A DNA stretch of 64,000 nucleotides from Arthrobacter sp. zg-Y820 (GCF_030142155.1 NZ_CP126247.1:3472001-3536000); one strand, 5' to 3'; counted from the stretch's first letter, positions 33,588 through 42,552 are shown. Made by a program: numbers and translations. The notes: a model not told the origin generated them from the sequence alone.

Positions 33588-34889
33588 ATGAGCCGCAAGA
33601 CGCCCCTCCTCCAGCCAGGGGGATCCGAACCGGCGGGACGCCCACCAGCGGGTTCCCCACCGCCGGCATCACCGCCTGCGCCCAAACGCCTGCTCTGGAT
33701 GCTTGGCCCGGCACTGGTAGCCGGGGTCGCCTATCTGGATCCCGGCAACGTCGCCAGCAACATGACCGCAGGAGCCCGCTTCGGCTACCTGCTGGTGTGG
33801 GTTGTGGTTGCGGCGAACACCATGGCGTGGCTCATCCAATACCTCTCAGCCAAGCTGGGACTGGTCACCGGCAGGTCCCTGCCCGAACTTCTGGGTGAAA
33901 GGATCGGCCGCAAATCCGCGCGCCGGCTCTACTGGCTCCAGGCGGAACTGGTGGCGATGGCTACCGACGTCGCCGAAGTCATCGGCGGAGCAGTGGCCCT
34001 CTGGCTGCTGTTCGACCTGCCGCTGCTGCTCGGCGGCGTCATCACCGGCTCAATTTCCTTGGCCGTGCTGGCGCTGCAGGGCAGCGGGCGGCACCGGACC
34101 TTCGAATACGTCATCATTTCCATGATGGCGATCATCGCCGTCGGGTTTACCGCCGGCGTCGTTATTGCACCGCCCGACGCCGGTGCCCTGGCAAACGGCC
34201 TGGTCCCCCGCTTTGAGGGCAGCGAATCCGTACTGCTTGCCGCTTCCATTCTTGGCGCCACCGTCATGCCGCACGCCATTTACGCGCATTCCGCACTGAC
34301 CCGGGACCGCTTCCCGGACCGCAGCGCCAGCCTGACCACACCCATGCTGATCAGGGCCACGCGGTGGGATGTCACCATTGCCCTGGCAGTGGCCGGAACG
34401 GTGAACCTGGCAATCCTGCTGCTGGCGGCGAGTTCGCTGCAGGGGGTCGAGGGCACCGACACGTTGGAGGGCGCGCACGCCGCCATCGCTGCCTCGCTGG
34501 GCGGCGTCGTAGCGACCCTCTTTGCGGTGGGACTCCTTGCCTCCGGCCTGGCCTCGACGTCGGTGGGCGCCTATGCCGGCGCGGAGATCATGCAGGGGCT
34601 GCTGAAGATCCGGATTCCGATGCTGCTGCGACGCCTGGTCACCCTGATTCCGGCCCTGCTGATCCTTGCGGCAGGCATCGACCCCACCTGGGCGCTGGTC
34701 CTGAGCCAGGTCATCCTGTCCTTCGGCATCCCGTTTGCCCTGATTCCGCTGGTCTGGCTGACCTCCCGCAAGGACCTGATGGGCGTGCACTGCAACCGCT
34801 GGTGGACGACGGCGCTGGGCGTGGTGATTGCACTGCTTCTGGTGGGGCTGAACATCACGCTGCTGGTGCTGACCGTCAGCGGCGCCTAG
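33588..34889 (+). CDS. mntH: NRAMP family divalent metal transporter
   Basis: 433 aa, 11 helices. The NRAMP metal-site motif appears as DPGN in AYLDPGNVASNMTAGARFGY, and the helix 6 motif as MPHAIYAHSALTRDR. The metal-binding Asp, Asn and Met-Pro-His residues are therefore present. Imports Mn2+ (and Fe2+, Cd2+) with protons. The frame opens with an unstructured Pro-rich N-terminus of about 30 residues. It converges with the arsenic-island flavoprotein gene, overlapping by 4 bases. Confidence 0.93.
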   Translation: MSRKTPLLQPGGSEPAGRPPAGSPPPASPPAPKRLLWMLGPALVAGVAYLDPGNVASNMTAGARFGYLLVWVVVAANTMAWLIQYLSAKLGLVTGRSLPELLGERIGRKSARRLYWLQAELVAMATDVAEVIGGAVALWLLFDLPLLLGGVITGSISLAVLALQGSGRHRTFEYVIISMMAIIAVGFTAGVVIAPPDAGALANGLVPRFEGSESVLLAASILGATVMPHAIYAHSALTRDRFPDRSASLTTPMLIRATRWDVTIALAVAGTVNLAILLLAASSLQGVEGTDTLEGAHAAIAASLGGVVATLFAVGLLASGLASTSVGAYAGAEIMQGLLKIRIPMLLRRLVTLIPALLILAAGIDPTWALVLSQVILSFGIPFALIPLVWLTSRKDLMGVHCNRWWTTALGVVIALLLVGLNITLLVLTVSGA

Positions 34890-36418
34890 CAGCAGCCGCC
34901 TGTGCCGGGAGATCCCGGAGCGCCGGAGGATCCGGAGCCGGATTCCCCCGAACGTCCGTGAGCACTCCCGGTGGCGAAACCAAGCGAGACCGGCTGTGGT
35001 CCCGCCGCCGGGGCTTCGCAGCACGACGACGCCGAAGCCGCCGGCTCGGTCTCGGTTTCGCAGCACGACGACGCTGCCGCTGCCGGCGCCGGCTCGGCTT
35101 CGGTTTCGCAGCACGACGACGCCGAGACCTCAGTGTCGCAGCCGCCCCCGCCAAGATCGGTGGAACAGACGCCGGTCTCCGGAAGCTCCAGCTCGAGCTG
35201 GTCAGCAGCAACCCAGTTGCCCGCCAGAGCGGCAGCAACGGACCGGACCTGCTCGTAGCCGGTGGCCAGCAGGAAGGTGGGCGCCCGGCCGTAGGACTTC
35301 ATGCCGACAATGTAGAAGTCCTTCTCCGGATGGGCCAGCACCCGGGCTCCGTGCGGCGGCACCGTGCCGCAGCTGTGGAATTCCGGGTCAATCAGCGGTC
35401 CCAGGGCGCGGGGCGCTTCCACAGCAGGATCCAGATCCAGCCGGATTTCGCGCAGCAGTTCCAGCTCGGGCCGGAAGCCGGTGGCCGGGATCAGGACGTC
35501 GACTTCCAGGGAGGTTTCGCCGTCGGGCGTTGACCCGGTGACCAGCAGCGAATCCGCCGCCTTCAGCGCGGTGAGGGTGAAGGAGGTGTGCAGTTCGATC
35601 CGGCCCGACCGGACCAGATCCCGCAGCCGGGATCCGAGGGCACCCCGTGCCGGCAGCCCGTCCAGGTCTCCCCCGCCGTACAGCCGCGTGGCGTCGGCGC
35701 CGCGGATGGCCCACAGGATGCGGGTGTCCGGTGCGCTTTCGGCCAGGTCGGCCAGGGACAGCAGCGTGTTGGCCGCGGAATGCCCGGCGCCCACCACCAG
35801 GACACGGCGGCCGGCGAAACGGTCCCGGTCGCGGCCGGTGACGTCGGGCAGGGGGCGGGAAATCAGCTGCCGTGCGTCCTGCTCGCCGAGGGCCGGAAGA
35901 CCGGCCTGCCCCAGCGGATTCGGCTGGCTCCAGGTGCCGGAGGCGTCGACGACGGCGCGGGCCAGGTGGTCGGTGATGCTGCCGTCGGCGGCCTGCACCC
36001 GGAGAAGGAAGGGCGCGGCATCCCGGCCGGCGGTTCGGGTGCGGTCCAGGCCGGCGCGGCTGACGGCGAGCACACGCGAGCTGGGGTGCAGGGCTGCTGC
36101 AATCGGAGCCGTGCGTGCCAGCGGTTCCACATACTGCTCGACCAGCTCGGTGCCGGTGGGCAATACCGCCGGATCCGGTGCCTGCCAGCCGTGGGCCTCG
36201 AGCAGCCGGCGCGCAGCGGCGTCCACGTTGTACTGCCACGGCGAGAACAGCTGCACATGGCCCCAGTCCCGCACGGCGGCGGCGGGCTGGTCTCCGGCTT
36301 CAAAGATCAGCGGAGTCAGACCGTTCTCCAGCAGGTGCGCCGCAGCGGCGAGGCCGATTGGCCCGGCGCCGATCACGGCAACGGGCAGGTCGGCGGACTC
36401 AGGAATTCGTTCAGACAT
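34886..36418 (-). CDS. ArsO-like FAD/NADPH monooxygenase with a Cys-rich tail
   Basis: 510 aa. FAD motif VIGAGPIGLAAAAHLLENG near the N-terminus, NADPH motif VLVVGAGHSAANTLL near residue 205, and VDVLIPATGFRPELELL near residue 312. These are the features of ArsO flavoproteins found in arsenic operons. The C-terminal about 95 residues (35167 to the end) are unusual: after VCSTDLGGGGCDTE come three SCCE motifs (35108-35113, 35060-35065, 35018-35023) and a terminal GGCC, ten Cys in all. They probably bind As(III) or another soft metal. The gene is 1 base from trxB, in the same transcription unit as arsC and acr3. Confidence 0.88.
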   Translation of the reverse strand: MSERIPESADLPVAVIGAGPIGLAAAAHLLENGLTPLIFEAGDQPAAAVRDWGHVQLFSPWQYNVDAAARRLLEAHGWQAPDPAVLPTGTELVEQYVEPLARTAPIAAALHPSSRVLAVSRAGLDRTRTAGRDAAPFLLRVQAADGSITDHLARAVVDASGTWSQPNPLGQAGLPALGEQDARQLISRPLPDVTGRDRDRFAGRRVLVVGAGHSAANTLLSLADLAESAPDTRILWAIRGADATRLYGGGDLDGLPARGALGSRLRDLVRSGRIELHTSFTLTALKAADSLLVTGSTPDGETSLEVDVLIPATGFRPELELLREIRLDLDPAVEAPRALGPLIDPEFHSCGTVPPHGARVLAHPEKDFYIVGMKSYGRAPTFLLATGYEQVRSVAAALAGNWVAADQLELELPETGVCSTDLGGGGCDTEVSASSCCETEAEPAPAAAASSCCETETEPAASASSCCEAPAAGPQPVSLGFATGSAHGRSGESGSGSSGAPGSPGTGGCC

Positions 36419-37387
36419 TTATTTTCCTTCTACTAGTGCGGTGGCGATGCTGTCGGCGTCTTCCAGGGCGGCCAGATAGCGTTCGGCGTCGAGGGCTGCG
36501 GCGCAGCCGGTGCCGGCAGCGGTGATGGCCTGGCGGTAGCGGTGGTCCACGGCATCGCCGCACGCAAAAACGCCGTCGGCAGTGGTGGCGGTGGTGGGAA
36601 CGGCAACGGTGATGTAGCCCTCCGCATCCAGCTCCACCTGCCCGTGCAGCAGTTCGGTGCGCGGCACATGGCCGATGGCGACAAACAGGCCGTCGGCGCG
36701 GAGCTCGCGCTTGTCCCCGGTGACCGTGTCGGTCAGGGTTACGCCGGTGACCTTGTCGGTGCCATGAACGGCGGTGACCTCGCTGTTCCACTCGAACCGG
36801 ATTTTGTCGTGGCTTTTCGCCCGCAGCGCCATGATCCGTGAGGCCCGCAGCTCTCCGCGGCGGACGATCACGGTGACGGTTTTGCCGAACCGGCTCAGGA
36901 ACAGGGCCTCCTCCATGGCTGAATCCCCGCCGCCGACCACCAGAACGTCCCGGTCCCGGAAGAAGAACCCGTCACAGGTGGCGCACCAGGAAATGCCGCG
37001 GCCGTTGAGCCGTTTTTCCTCCGGCAGACCCAGTTCCTTGTAGGCGGATCCGGTGGCCAGAATGACGCTGCGCGCCTTGTACGTCTCCCCGCCGCCGGTC
37101 GTCACCCGCTTGGTGTGTCCGCCCAGCTGCAGGGACACGACGTCGTCGTACTGGATGGTGGCGCCGAACTTTTCCGCCTGCCGGCGCAGGTTTTCCATCA
37201 GGTCCGGGCCCTGGATGCCGTCGGGAAAGCCGGGAAAATTCTCCACTTCGGTGGTGTTCATCAGGGCGCCTCCGGCGGTCACCGAACCCGCCAGGACGCG
37301 GGGCCGCAGACCGGCGCGCGCGGCGTATATTGCCGCGGTGTAGCCGGCGGGACCGGAGCCGATGATGATGACCGGATCAGTGCTCAC
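36419..37387 (-). CDS. trxB: Thioredoxin reductase
   Basis: 322 aa. FAD motif IIIGSGPAGYTAAIYAARAG, the redox disulfide CATC in SWCATCDGFFF, NADPH motif VLVVGGGDSAMEEALFLSRF and the C-terminal VFACGDAVDHRYRQAITAAG. Reduces thioredoxin with NADPH; placed between arsC and the flavoprotein, it can supply electrons for arsenate reduction. It starts 30 bases after arsC with AAGGAGCACCTC upstream of the ATG, and adjoins the next gene. Confidence 0.95.
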   Translation of the reverse strand: MSTDPVIIIGSGPAGYTAAIYAARAGLRPRVLAGSVTAGGALMNTTEVENFPGFPDGIQGPDLMENLRRQAEKFGATIQYDDVVSLQLGGHTKRVTTGGGETYKARSVILATGSAYKELGLPEEKRLNGRGISWCATCDGFFFRDRDVLVVGGGDSAMEEALFLSRFGKTVTVIVRRGELRASRIMALRAKSHDKIRFEWNSEVTAVHGTDKVTGVTLTDTVTGDKRELRADGLFVAIGHVPRTELLHGQVELDAEGYITVAVPTTATTADGVFACGDAVDHRYRQAITAAGTGCAAALDAERYLAALEDADSIATALVEGK

Positions 37388-37416
37388 GAGGTGCTCCTTA
37401 GGCGGGCGGACGGATT

Positions 37417-37836
37417 CTACGACCGGGAAGGCTCCGGAAGCAGCTCGGCGAGCAGTGCCCGGACCCGGGCCTTGATGTCGTCGCGGATGGGGCGGACGGC
37501 CTCCACGCCCTGCCCGGCAGGATCAGCCAGCGCCCAGTCCTCGTAGCGCTTTCCCGGGAAGATGGGGCAGGTGTCGCCGCACCCCATGGTGATGACGACG
37601 TCGGATTCCCGGACTGCGTCAACGGTGAGGATCTTGGGGATTTCCGCCGACATGTCGATGCCGTCCTCGCGCATGGCGGCCACGGCGGCCGGATTCACGG
37701 CGTCGGCGGGGGCGGAGCCAGCGGACCGGACCTCGACCCGGCCGCCGGACAGGGCGGTCAGATACGCGGCGGCCATCTGTGAGCGGCCGGCGTTGTGGAT
37801 GCAGACAAACAGGACTGAGGGTGCTGCGGAGGTCAT
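37417..37836 (-). CDS. arsC: Arsenate reductase, LMW phosphatase type
   Basis: 139 aa. The P-loop CX5R is CIHNAGRS near residue 13 and the acidic and Cys segment DVVITMGCGDTCPIFPG is the arsenate reductase signature. MGCGDTCP carries the second and third catalytic Cys. Reduces arsenate to arsenite using thioredoxin or mycoredoxin; arsenite then leaves through Acr3. ATG overlaps the acr3 stop by 4 bases. Confidence 0.95.
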   Translation of the reverse strand: MTSAAPSVLFVCIHNAGRSQMAAAYLTALSGGRVEVRSAGSAPADAVNPAAVAAMREDGIDMSAEIPKILTVDAVRESDVVITMGCGDTCPIFPGKRYEDWALADPAGQGVEAVRPIRDDIKARVRALLAELLPEPSRS

Positions 37837-38963
37837 GATTTCGCCTTATCGGTGGTGGTTTCCAGTGTGAGCGTGCCGGCTTCCGGAGGAAAGGAGCCGG
37901 CCGTGAAGAAGCGGCGGGCCCACAGCGCGGCATAGACCAGCGCCACGAGGACGGGAACCTCGATCAGGGGCCCGACGACGCCGGCCAGCGCCTGCCCCGA
38001 CGCCACGCCATAGGTGCCGATCGCCACGGCAATGGCCAGTTCGAAGTTGTTGCCGGCAGCGGTGAAGGCCAGGGTGACGGTGCGGGCGTAACCGAGCTTC
38101 AGGATCCGGCCAAGCAGCATGCCGGCGCCGAACACCACCAGAAAATACACCAGCAGCGGCAGCGCGATGCGCACGACGTCGAGCGGCTTTTCGGTCACGG
38201 TGCCGCCCTGCATCGCGAACAGGACGGTGATGGTGAACAGCAGCCCGTACAGGGCAAACGGTCCGATTTTCGGCAGGAAGGTTCCTTCGTACCAGTCCCT
38301 GCCCTTGGCCCGTTCACCGAGGGTGCGGCTGAAGTAGCCGGCCACCAGCGGAATTCCCAGGAAGATCAGCACCGAGCCGGTGATCGCCCAGAAGGAGAAC
38401 CCGGCGCTGGTGGTTTCCAGGCCCAGCCAGGACGGCAGCAGCTGGAGGTAGAACCAGCCGAGCGCGCCGAAGGCGAACACCTGGAACACCGAGTTGATGG
38501 CCACCAGCACGGCGGCGGCTTCGCGGTCTCCGCAGGCAAGGTCGTTCCAGATCAGCACCATGGCGATGCAGCGGGCCAGACCGACAATGATCAGCCCGGT
38601 CCGGTATTCGGGCAGGTCCGGCAGGAAGATCCAGGCCAGCGCGAACATGAAGGCCGGTGCGGCCACCCAGTTCAGCACCAGGGACGTGACCATGAGCTTT
38701 TTGTCCTGCAGCACCGACCCGGTCTGGCTGTACCGGACCTTGGCGAGCACCGGGTACATCATCACCAGCAGGCCGAGCGCGATGGGCAGCGAGACGTTGG
38801 CGATCTTCAGTGCGTCCAGCGCCGGACCGATGTCCGGCACAAAACGCCCCACCACCAGGCCGAGCGCCATGGCTCCCAGGATCCACAGGGGCAGGAACCG
38901 GTCCAGAGTGGACAGGCGGGCAACGGTTTGCTGCGTCCCCTCCCGGGTTGAAACTGTGCTCAC
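37833..38963 (-). CDS. acr3: ACR3 family arsenite efflux transporter
   Basis: 376 aa, ten helices. Family blocks include LDRFLPLWILGAMALGLVVG, RCIAMVLIWNDLACGD with the conserved Cys, and NNFELAIAVAIGTYGVASGQ. Exports arsenite as the final step of the arsenate pathway. The GTG at 38961-38963 is used because CTAGGAG lies 4 bases upstream; a longer frame from 38999 overlaps that ribosome-binding site. Promoter with operator lies in the divergent region shared with arsR. Confidence 0.95.
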   Translation of the reverse strand: MSTVSTREGTQQTVARLSTLDRFLPLWILGAMALGLVVGRFVPDIGPALDALKIANVSLPIALGLLVMMYPVLAKVRYSQTGSVLQDKKLMVTSLVLNWVAAPAFMFALAWIFLPDLPEYRTGLIIVGLARCIAMVLIWNDLACGDREAAAVLVAINSVFQVFAFGALGWFYLQLLPSWLGLETTSAGFSFWAITGSVLIFLGIPLVAGYFSRTLGERAKGRDWYEGTFLPKIGPFALYGLLFTITVLFAMQGGTVTEKPLDVVRIALPLLVYFLVVFGAGMLLGRILKLGYARTVTLAFTAAGNNFELAIAVAIGTYGVASGQALAGVVGPLIEVPVLVALVYAALWARRFFTAGSFPPEAGTLTLETTTDKAKS

Positions 38964-39033
38964 GGAACTCCTAGGATGAACGCCGCCCGGAGGAGACACC
39001 GGCGGCCGGGCGGTAACCCAAACATTGATGATG

Positions 39034-39063
39034 GTCGATATGAGTATCCCCGGACATATCGAC
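39034..39063. promoter_or_regulatory. ars operator: 9-bp inverted repeat
   Basis: GTCGATATG (39034-39042) and CATATCGAC (39055-39063) form a perfect inverted repeat around 12 bases, in the divergent arsR-acr3 region. On the minus strand it overlaps a promoter with -35 TTGACA (39068-39073) and -10 GATACT (39043-39048), 18 bases apart, for acr3. Binding of ArsR here would block both transcripts. Confidence 0.8.
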
Positions 39064-39080
39064 GAGTGTCAATGTGAGTG

Positions 39081-39086
39081 CATAAT
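39081..39086 (+). promoter_or_regulatory. Putative -10 of arsR; transcript possibly leaderless
   Basis: CATAAT lies 16 bases after TCGACG (39059-39064) and 6 bases before the GTG at 39093. Transcription would then begin at or near the start codon, and no ribosome-binding site is visible before it. Confidence 0.5.
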
Positions 39087-39092
39087 GGACGG

Positions 39093-39515
39093 GTGACTAC
39101 CCTTCCCCTGGCCAAGCCCTTGTCAGCACCAGTGCCGGAGGTCGCCCCGGAGGCCCCTGCGGATACCCGGGAACCGGACGCCGCAGCCTGCGACGGCGTG
39201 GCCGGCGCCTGCTGCACTCCGCTGACCAGCGGCGCCCTGGGCGGCGACGAGGCTGCCCGCTTGGCCCGGCTGCTCAAGGCTCTGGCCGATCCCACCCGGC
39301 TCCGGCTGGTCTCCCTGATCGCCGCCCGGGAGAACCGCGAGGCCTGCGTCTGCGACCTGACCGAACCGGTGAACCTGGGTCAGCCCACGGTGTCGCACCA
39401 TCTGAAAATCCTGGTCGACGCCGGCATCCTGCACCGCGAAAAGCGCGGCGTCTGGGCATACTTCTCCCTGGTTCCGGGCGCCTTGGAACAGATCGGCTCC
39501 GTCTTTCGTGGCTGA
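39093..39515 (+). CDS. arsR: ArsR family arsenic-responsive repressor
   Basis: 140 aa from GTG 39093. Winged helix with LLKALADPTRLRLVSLIAAR and PTVSHHLKILVDAGILHREK. The arsenite-sensing Cys pair is in CVCDLTEP, and a second Cys cluster lies in the N-terminal arm (ACDGVAGACCTPL), as in Corynebacterium-type ArsR proteins that use N-terminal cysteines. It releases the operator when As(III) binds. A GTG at 39078 in frame is an alternative. It overlaps the next gene by 8 bases. Confidence 0.9.
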   Translation: MTTLPLAKPLSAPVPEVAPEAPADTREPDAAACDGVAGACCTPLTSGALGGDEAARLARLLKALADPTRLRLVSLIAARENREACVCDLTEPVNLGQPTVSHHLKILVDAGILHREKRGVWAYFSLVPGALEQIGSVFRG

Positions 39516-40056
39516 GCGTCCGTTGGCTGACGCTCCCGGGCAGCAGCGCCCCGCCGTCGAACTGGTGCAGCTGCCGCTGACCGCCATCGATGCGCTGGCC
39601 GACGGAGACCTGGCGACCGCCAACCGACACTCGCCTGTGCCGCTGACCCGGCATTTTTCGTCCGACCGGCAGGCGGTGTGGAAAATCCGCAGCCTCCAGC
39701 TGGCCACGGCGCCCGACGACGCCGGCTGGGTTACCGGGGCGATTGTCGACAGCGCCACCGGGCAGGCCGTCGGTTGCGCCGGCTTCCACGGGCCTCCGGA
39801 TTCCGCCGGCATGGTGGAACTGGGCTACTCAGTGGACCCCGTCCTCCGCCGCCGCGGCTATGCCCGTGCCGCGCTGGAGCTGCTCCTGGGCCGGGCGGCG
39901 CGCGAGCCGTCGGTCTGCACTGTGCGGGCCACGATCAGTCCGGACAACGAAGCGTCCCGAAACCTCATCCTGCAGTACGGATTTCAGGAGAACGGCTCGC
40001 AGTGGGACGAAGAAGACGGCCTCGAGATAATTTTCGAGGTTGCAGCCGGGCGTTAG
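39508..40056 (+). CDS. GNAT N-acetyltransferase
   Basis: 182 aa. The acetyl-CoA site is in VDPVLRRRGYARAALELLL and the beta-bulge block ELGYSVDPV precedes it. Closing motif ASRNLILQYGFQENG. Substrate unknown. The GTG start overlaps the arsR 3' end by 8 bases, so it is probably translated from the arsR transcript, which could mean a role in arsenic handling, but homologues occur without arsenic genes. Confidence 0.85.
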   Translation: MAERPLADAPGQQRPAVELVQLPLTAIDALADGDLATANRHSPVPLTRHFSSDRQAVWKIRSLQLATAPDDAGWVTGAIVDSATGQAVGCAGFHGPPDSAGMVELGYSVDPVLRRRGYARAALELLLGRAAREPSVCTVRATISPDNEASRNLILQYGFQENGSQWDEEDGLEIIFEVAAGR

Positions 40057-40144
40057 CGCTCCTTGCCGTCCCGCCTCATGCCCCGAGCCCGGGCACCCGG
40101 TGTATCGGATCAGCCCGCCGGATCAGCAGCGCTAGGCTGGCGAG

Positions 40145-40723
40145 GTGATTCCCGGAAACCTCTTTGCCCACCAGGCCACCCTGACCACCGAGCGGCTGCG
40201 CCTGGAGCCGCTGGGGCCGGAGCACTTCGACGGCGCCTGGGCGGCCCTGCAGGATCCGGAGGCCATGCGCCTGACCGGCACCCATGCGGAATTCACGCCG
40301 GACCAGATCCGGAGCTGGCTGGCCGGACTGGCGGGGCGGCACGACCGCGCCGACTGGGCCGTCATCCGGCGCCCGACAGATCAGGATCAGGATCAGAAGG
40401 AGCAGTATCTGGGCGAAGTGGTGCTGAACGACCTGGATCCGGACAACGCATCCGTCGGGTTCCGGATTGTCCTGTCGCCCGCCGACGTGCTGGGGCAGGG
40501 GTACGGCACGGAGGCGACCCGCGCCGTCGTCGGGCACGCCTTTGATGACCTGGGCCTGCACCGGGTGGCGCTGGAGGTGTTTGCGTTCAATCCGAGGGCG
40601 CAGCGCGCCTACGAGAAGGCGGGCTTCACCGTCGAGGGCCGGCAGCGCCACGCCCTGCGCTGGGACGGGGCCTGGGTGGACGCCGTGAGCATGGGCATGC
40701 TCGCCATCGACCCGCGGGTGTAG
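40145..40723 (+). CDS. GNAT N-acetyltransferase, RimJ type
   Basis: 192 aa. TTERLRLEPLGPEHFDGAW near the N-terminus is the RimJ/RimL pattern, followed by VLGQGYGTEATRAVVGHAF and LEVFAFNPRAQRAYEKAGF. These enzymes acetylate ribosomal proteins, amines or spermidine. GTG start at 40145, no clear ribosome-binding site. A DQDQDQKEQ insert lies in the variable region. Confidence 0.88.
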   Translation: MIPGNLFAHQATLTTERLRLEPLGPEHFDGAWAALQDPEAMRLTGTHAEFTPDQIRSWLAGLAGRHDRADWAVIRRPTDQDQDQKEQYLGEVVLNDLDPDNASVGFRIVLSPADVLGQGYGTEATRAVVGHAFDDLGLHRVALEVFAFNPRAQRAYEKAGFTVEGRQRHALRWDGAWVDAVSMGMLAIDPRV

Positions 40724-40741
40724 CTGCGGGGCCCCCGGCGC

Positions 40742-41620
40742 TCAGGCGATCCGGCTGCGGATCCGCAGGGATGCCAAGACGGTGAACACAACGGTCATGA
40801 CGGCGAGGATGAGCACCACGTAGGTGTTGGTGACGGCCCAGTCCCCCACCGAGGCGGTGATGCCGTAGATTTCCTGCAGCTCGGTCACGGCTTCCTGCTG
40901 CCCGCCGGCCATGGCGTTGAGGGATTCGGCCGTCATCTCCTGGCGGATGGGCACCGATCCCTGCATGAAGGGCAGCGCGTTGATCACCGTCTGCACCCCG
41001 TTGGGCATCGCGCCGACGGGAATGTAAGCGCCGGCCACGAAGCCGAGGACCGTACCAGCAATCGTGGACAGCGCCGAGTAGGCCCCGGGGGTGCGGACAA
41101 AGGACACCGCCAGTGCGCTCAGCGATGCGAACGCCACACAGCTGAGCGCCACGAAGCCATAAATCGTGGCGATCTGTCCGGCGTCGAAGCTGACGCCGTC
41201 CACCAGATACAGGTAGGCCAGGCTGATGATGAGCACTGTGGTGGTCATGAGCAGCGCAATGACGCCGGCGGAGAGCAGGTAGCCAATGATCAGTTTGTCG
41301 CGGCGGATCGGCGAGACGAGGAAATCGCGGAACCGGCCCGACGCCGAGTCCTCCACAAACACGTTCATCGCACCCAGACCGGAGGTGATGGAGGTGATGC
41401 CGACGATGCCCGCGAACATCCAGCTGTCCACGAATCCCTTGACCTCCCCTTCCGTGGCCCCGGGAAAGGACTGCTGCAGGTCCTCCACCTGCCCGTTGCC
41501 CAAGAACAGGGCGTAGAGCAGGAACAGGATCAGAGCCGAAAGCAGGGAGAAGAACACGCCCAGCCGGTCACGGAAGAACAGCCGCAGGTTCCGGCTCATC
41601 AGGGTGAGTACGACGCTCAT
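40742..41620 (-). CDS. ABC-2 type exporter permease
   Basis: 292 aa. Six helices typical of DrrB-like exporter permeases: LSALILFLLYALFLG at the start, then VEDSASGRFRDFLVSPIRRD, LLSAGVIALLMTTTVLIISL and LSTIAGTVLGFVAGAYIPVG. The ATG overlaps the ATPase stop by 4 bases. Exports an unknown drug or lipid. Confidence 0.88.
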   Translation of the reverse strand: MSVVLTLMSRNLRLFFRDRLGVFFSLLSALILFLLYALFLGNGQVEDLQQSFPGATEGEVKGFVDSWMFAGIVGITSITSGLGAMNVFVEDSASGRFRDFLVSPIRRDKLIIGYLLSAGVIALLMTTTVLIISLAYLYLVDGVSFDAGQIATIYGFVALSCVAFASLSALAVSFVRTPGAYSALSTIAGTVLGFVAGAYIPVGAMPNGVQTVINALPFMQGSVPIRQEMTAESLNAMAGGQQEAVTELQEIYGITASVGDWAVTNTYVVLILAVMTVVFTVLASLRIRSRIA

Positions 41621-42552
41621 GTATTTACTCCTTTGCGTCCGGTCAGCGCCAGGAAGACGTCGTCCATGGTGCCGTGCCGGAATTCAAAGTCCAGGACGTC
41701 GTCGCCGTGCCGGTCCAGGATCCGCCGGGCGGTGGCGGCGTCATCGACCTCCAGCTGCACCACGCCGCCGTCGTCCTCCTCGCGGATGCGGGCGCCTTCT
41801 GCCGCTGCCAGCGCCAGCAGCGCCGGGCGGTTGTCCGTGGTGATGCTCAGGACCGAGCTGCTGTGCAGGGCGCGCAGCTGGGCCGGAGTGCCGTCGGCGA
41901 TGATCCGGCCGCGGTCGATGATGCACACCCGGTCCGCTTCCTCGGTTTCCTCCATATAGTGCGTGGTGAGGAAGACGGTGAGCCCGTGCCGGTCCCGCAG
42001 TTCGCGGATGGTGGACCAGACGAGGGCCCGGCTGGCCGGATCCAGTCCGGCGGTGGGTTCGTCCAGGAACAGGATCGACGGCGAATGCAGCAGCGCGCGG
42101 GCAATGTCCACGCGGCGGCGCTGCCCGCCGGAATAGGTGCCGTAGCGGCGGTCCACGAAGTCCTCGAGGTCGATGAGCGCGCTCAGCTCCGCGATCCGGG
42201 CGTCATTGGCGGCGTTGTCCGCGGAGTAGAAGCGGGCCCGGGAGCGCAGGTTCTCCCGCCCGGTGAGCAGGGGGTCCAGCACGGAGTCCTGAAAAACGAC
42301 GCCGATGTCTTTTCGAACCTCCCCACCGTCGGTGCGGACGTCATGCCCGCTCACCGACACTTCTCCCGCGTTGAACGGATTCACTGTCGTCAGGCAGGAA
42401 ATGGTGGTGGACTTGCCGGCTCCGTTGGTGCCCAGGAAGGCAAACACGCTGCCGGCCTGCACCTCGAAGGAAAGGTCGTCGACGGCCGTGGTGGCGCCGT
42501 ATTTCTTTGTCAGTCCACGGACCGAGATGGCCGTTTCCGTACTCGCAGTCAA
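41617..42552 (-). CDS. ABC transporter ATP-binding protein (DrrA type)
   Basis: 311 aa. Walker A GTNGAGKS (in FLGTNGAGKSTTISCL), signature YSGGQRRRVD, Walker B ILFLDEPTAGLD, switch His in FLTTHYMEE. The C-terminal about 80 residues form the DrrA accessory domain. Works with the permease it overlaps. The start is TTG at 42550-42552 after GGGGGAATT; no ATG gives the full N-terminal strand. Confidence 0.92.
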   Translation of the reverse strand: MTASTETAISVRGLTKKYGATTAVDDLSFEVQAGSVFAFLGTNGAGKSTTISCLTTVNPFNAGEVSVSGHDVRTDGGEVRKDIGVVFQDSVLDPLLTGRENLRSRARFYSADNAANDARIAELSALIDLEDFVDRRYGTYSGGQRRRVDIARALLHSPSILFLDEPTAGLDPASRALVWSTIRELRDRHGLTVFLTTHYMEETEEADRVCIIDRGRIIADGTPAQLRALHSSSVLSITTDNRPALLALAAAEGARIREEDDGGVVQLEVDDAATARRILDRHGDDVLDFEFRHGTMDDVFLALTGRKGVNT

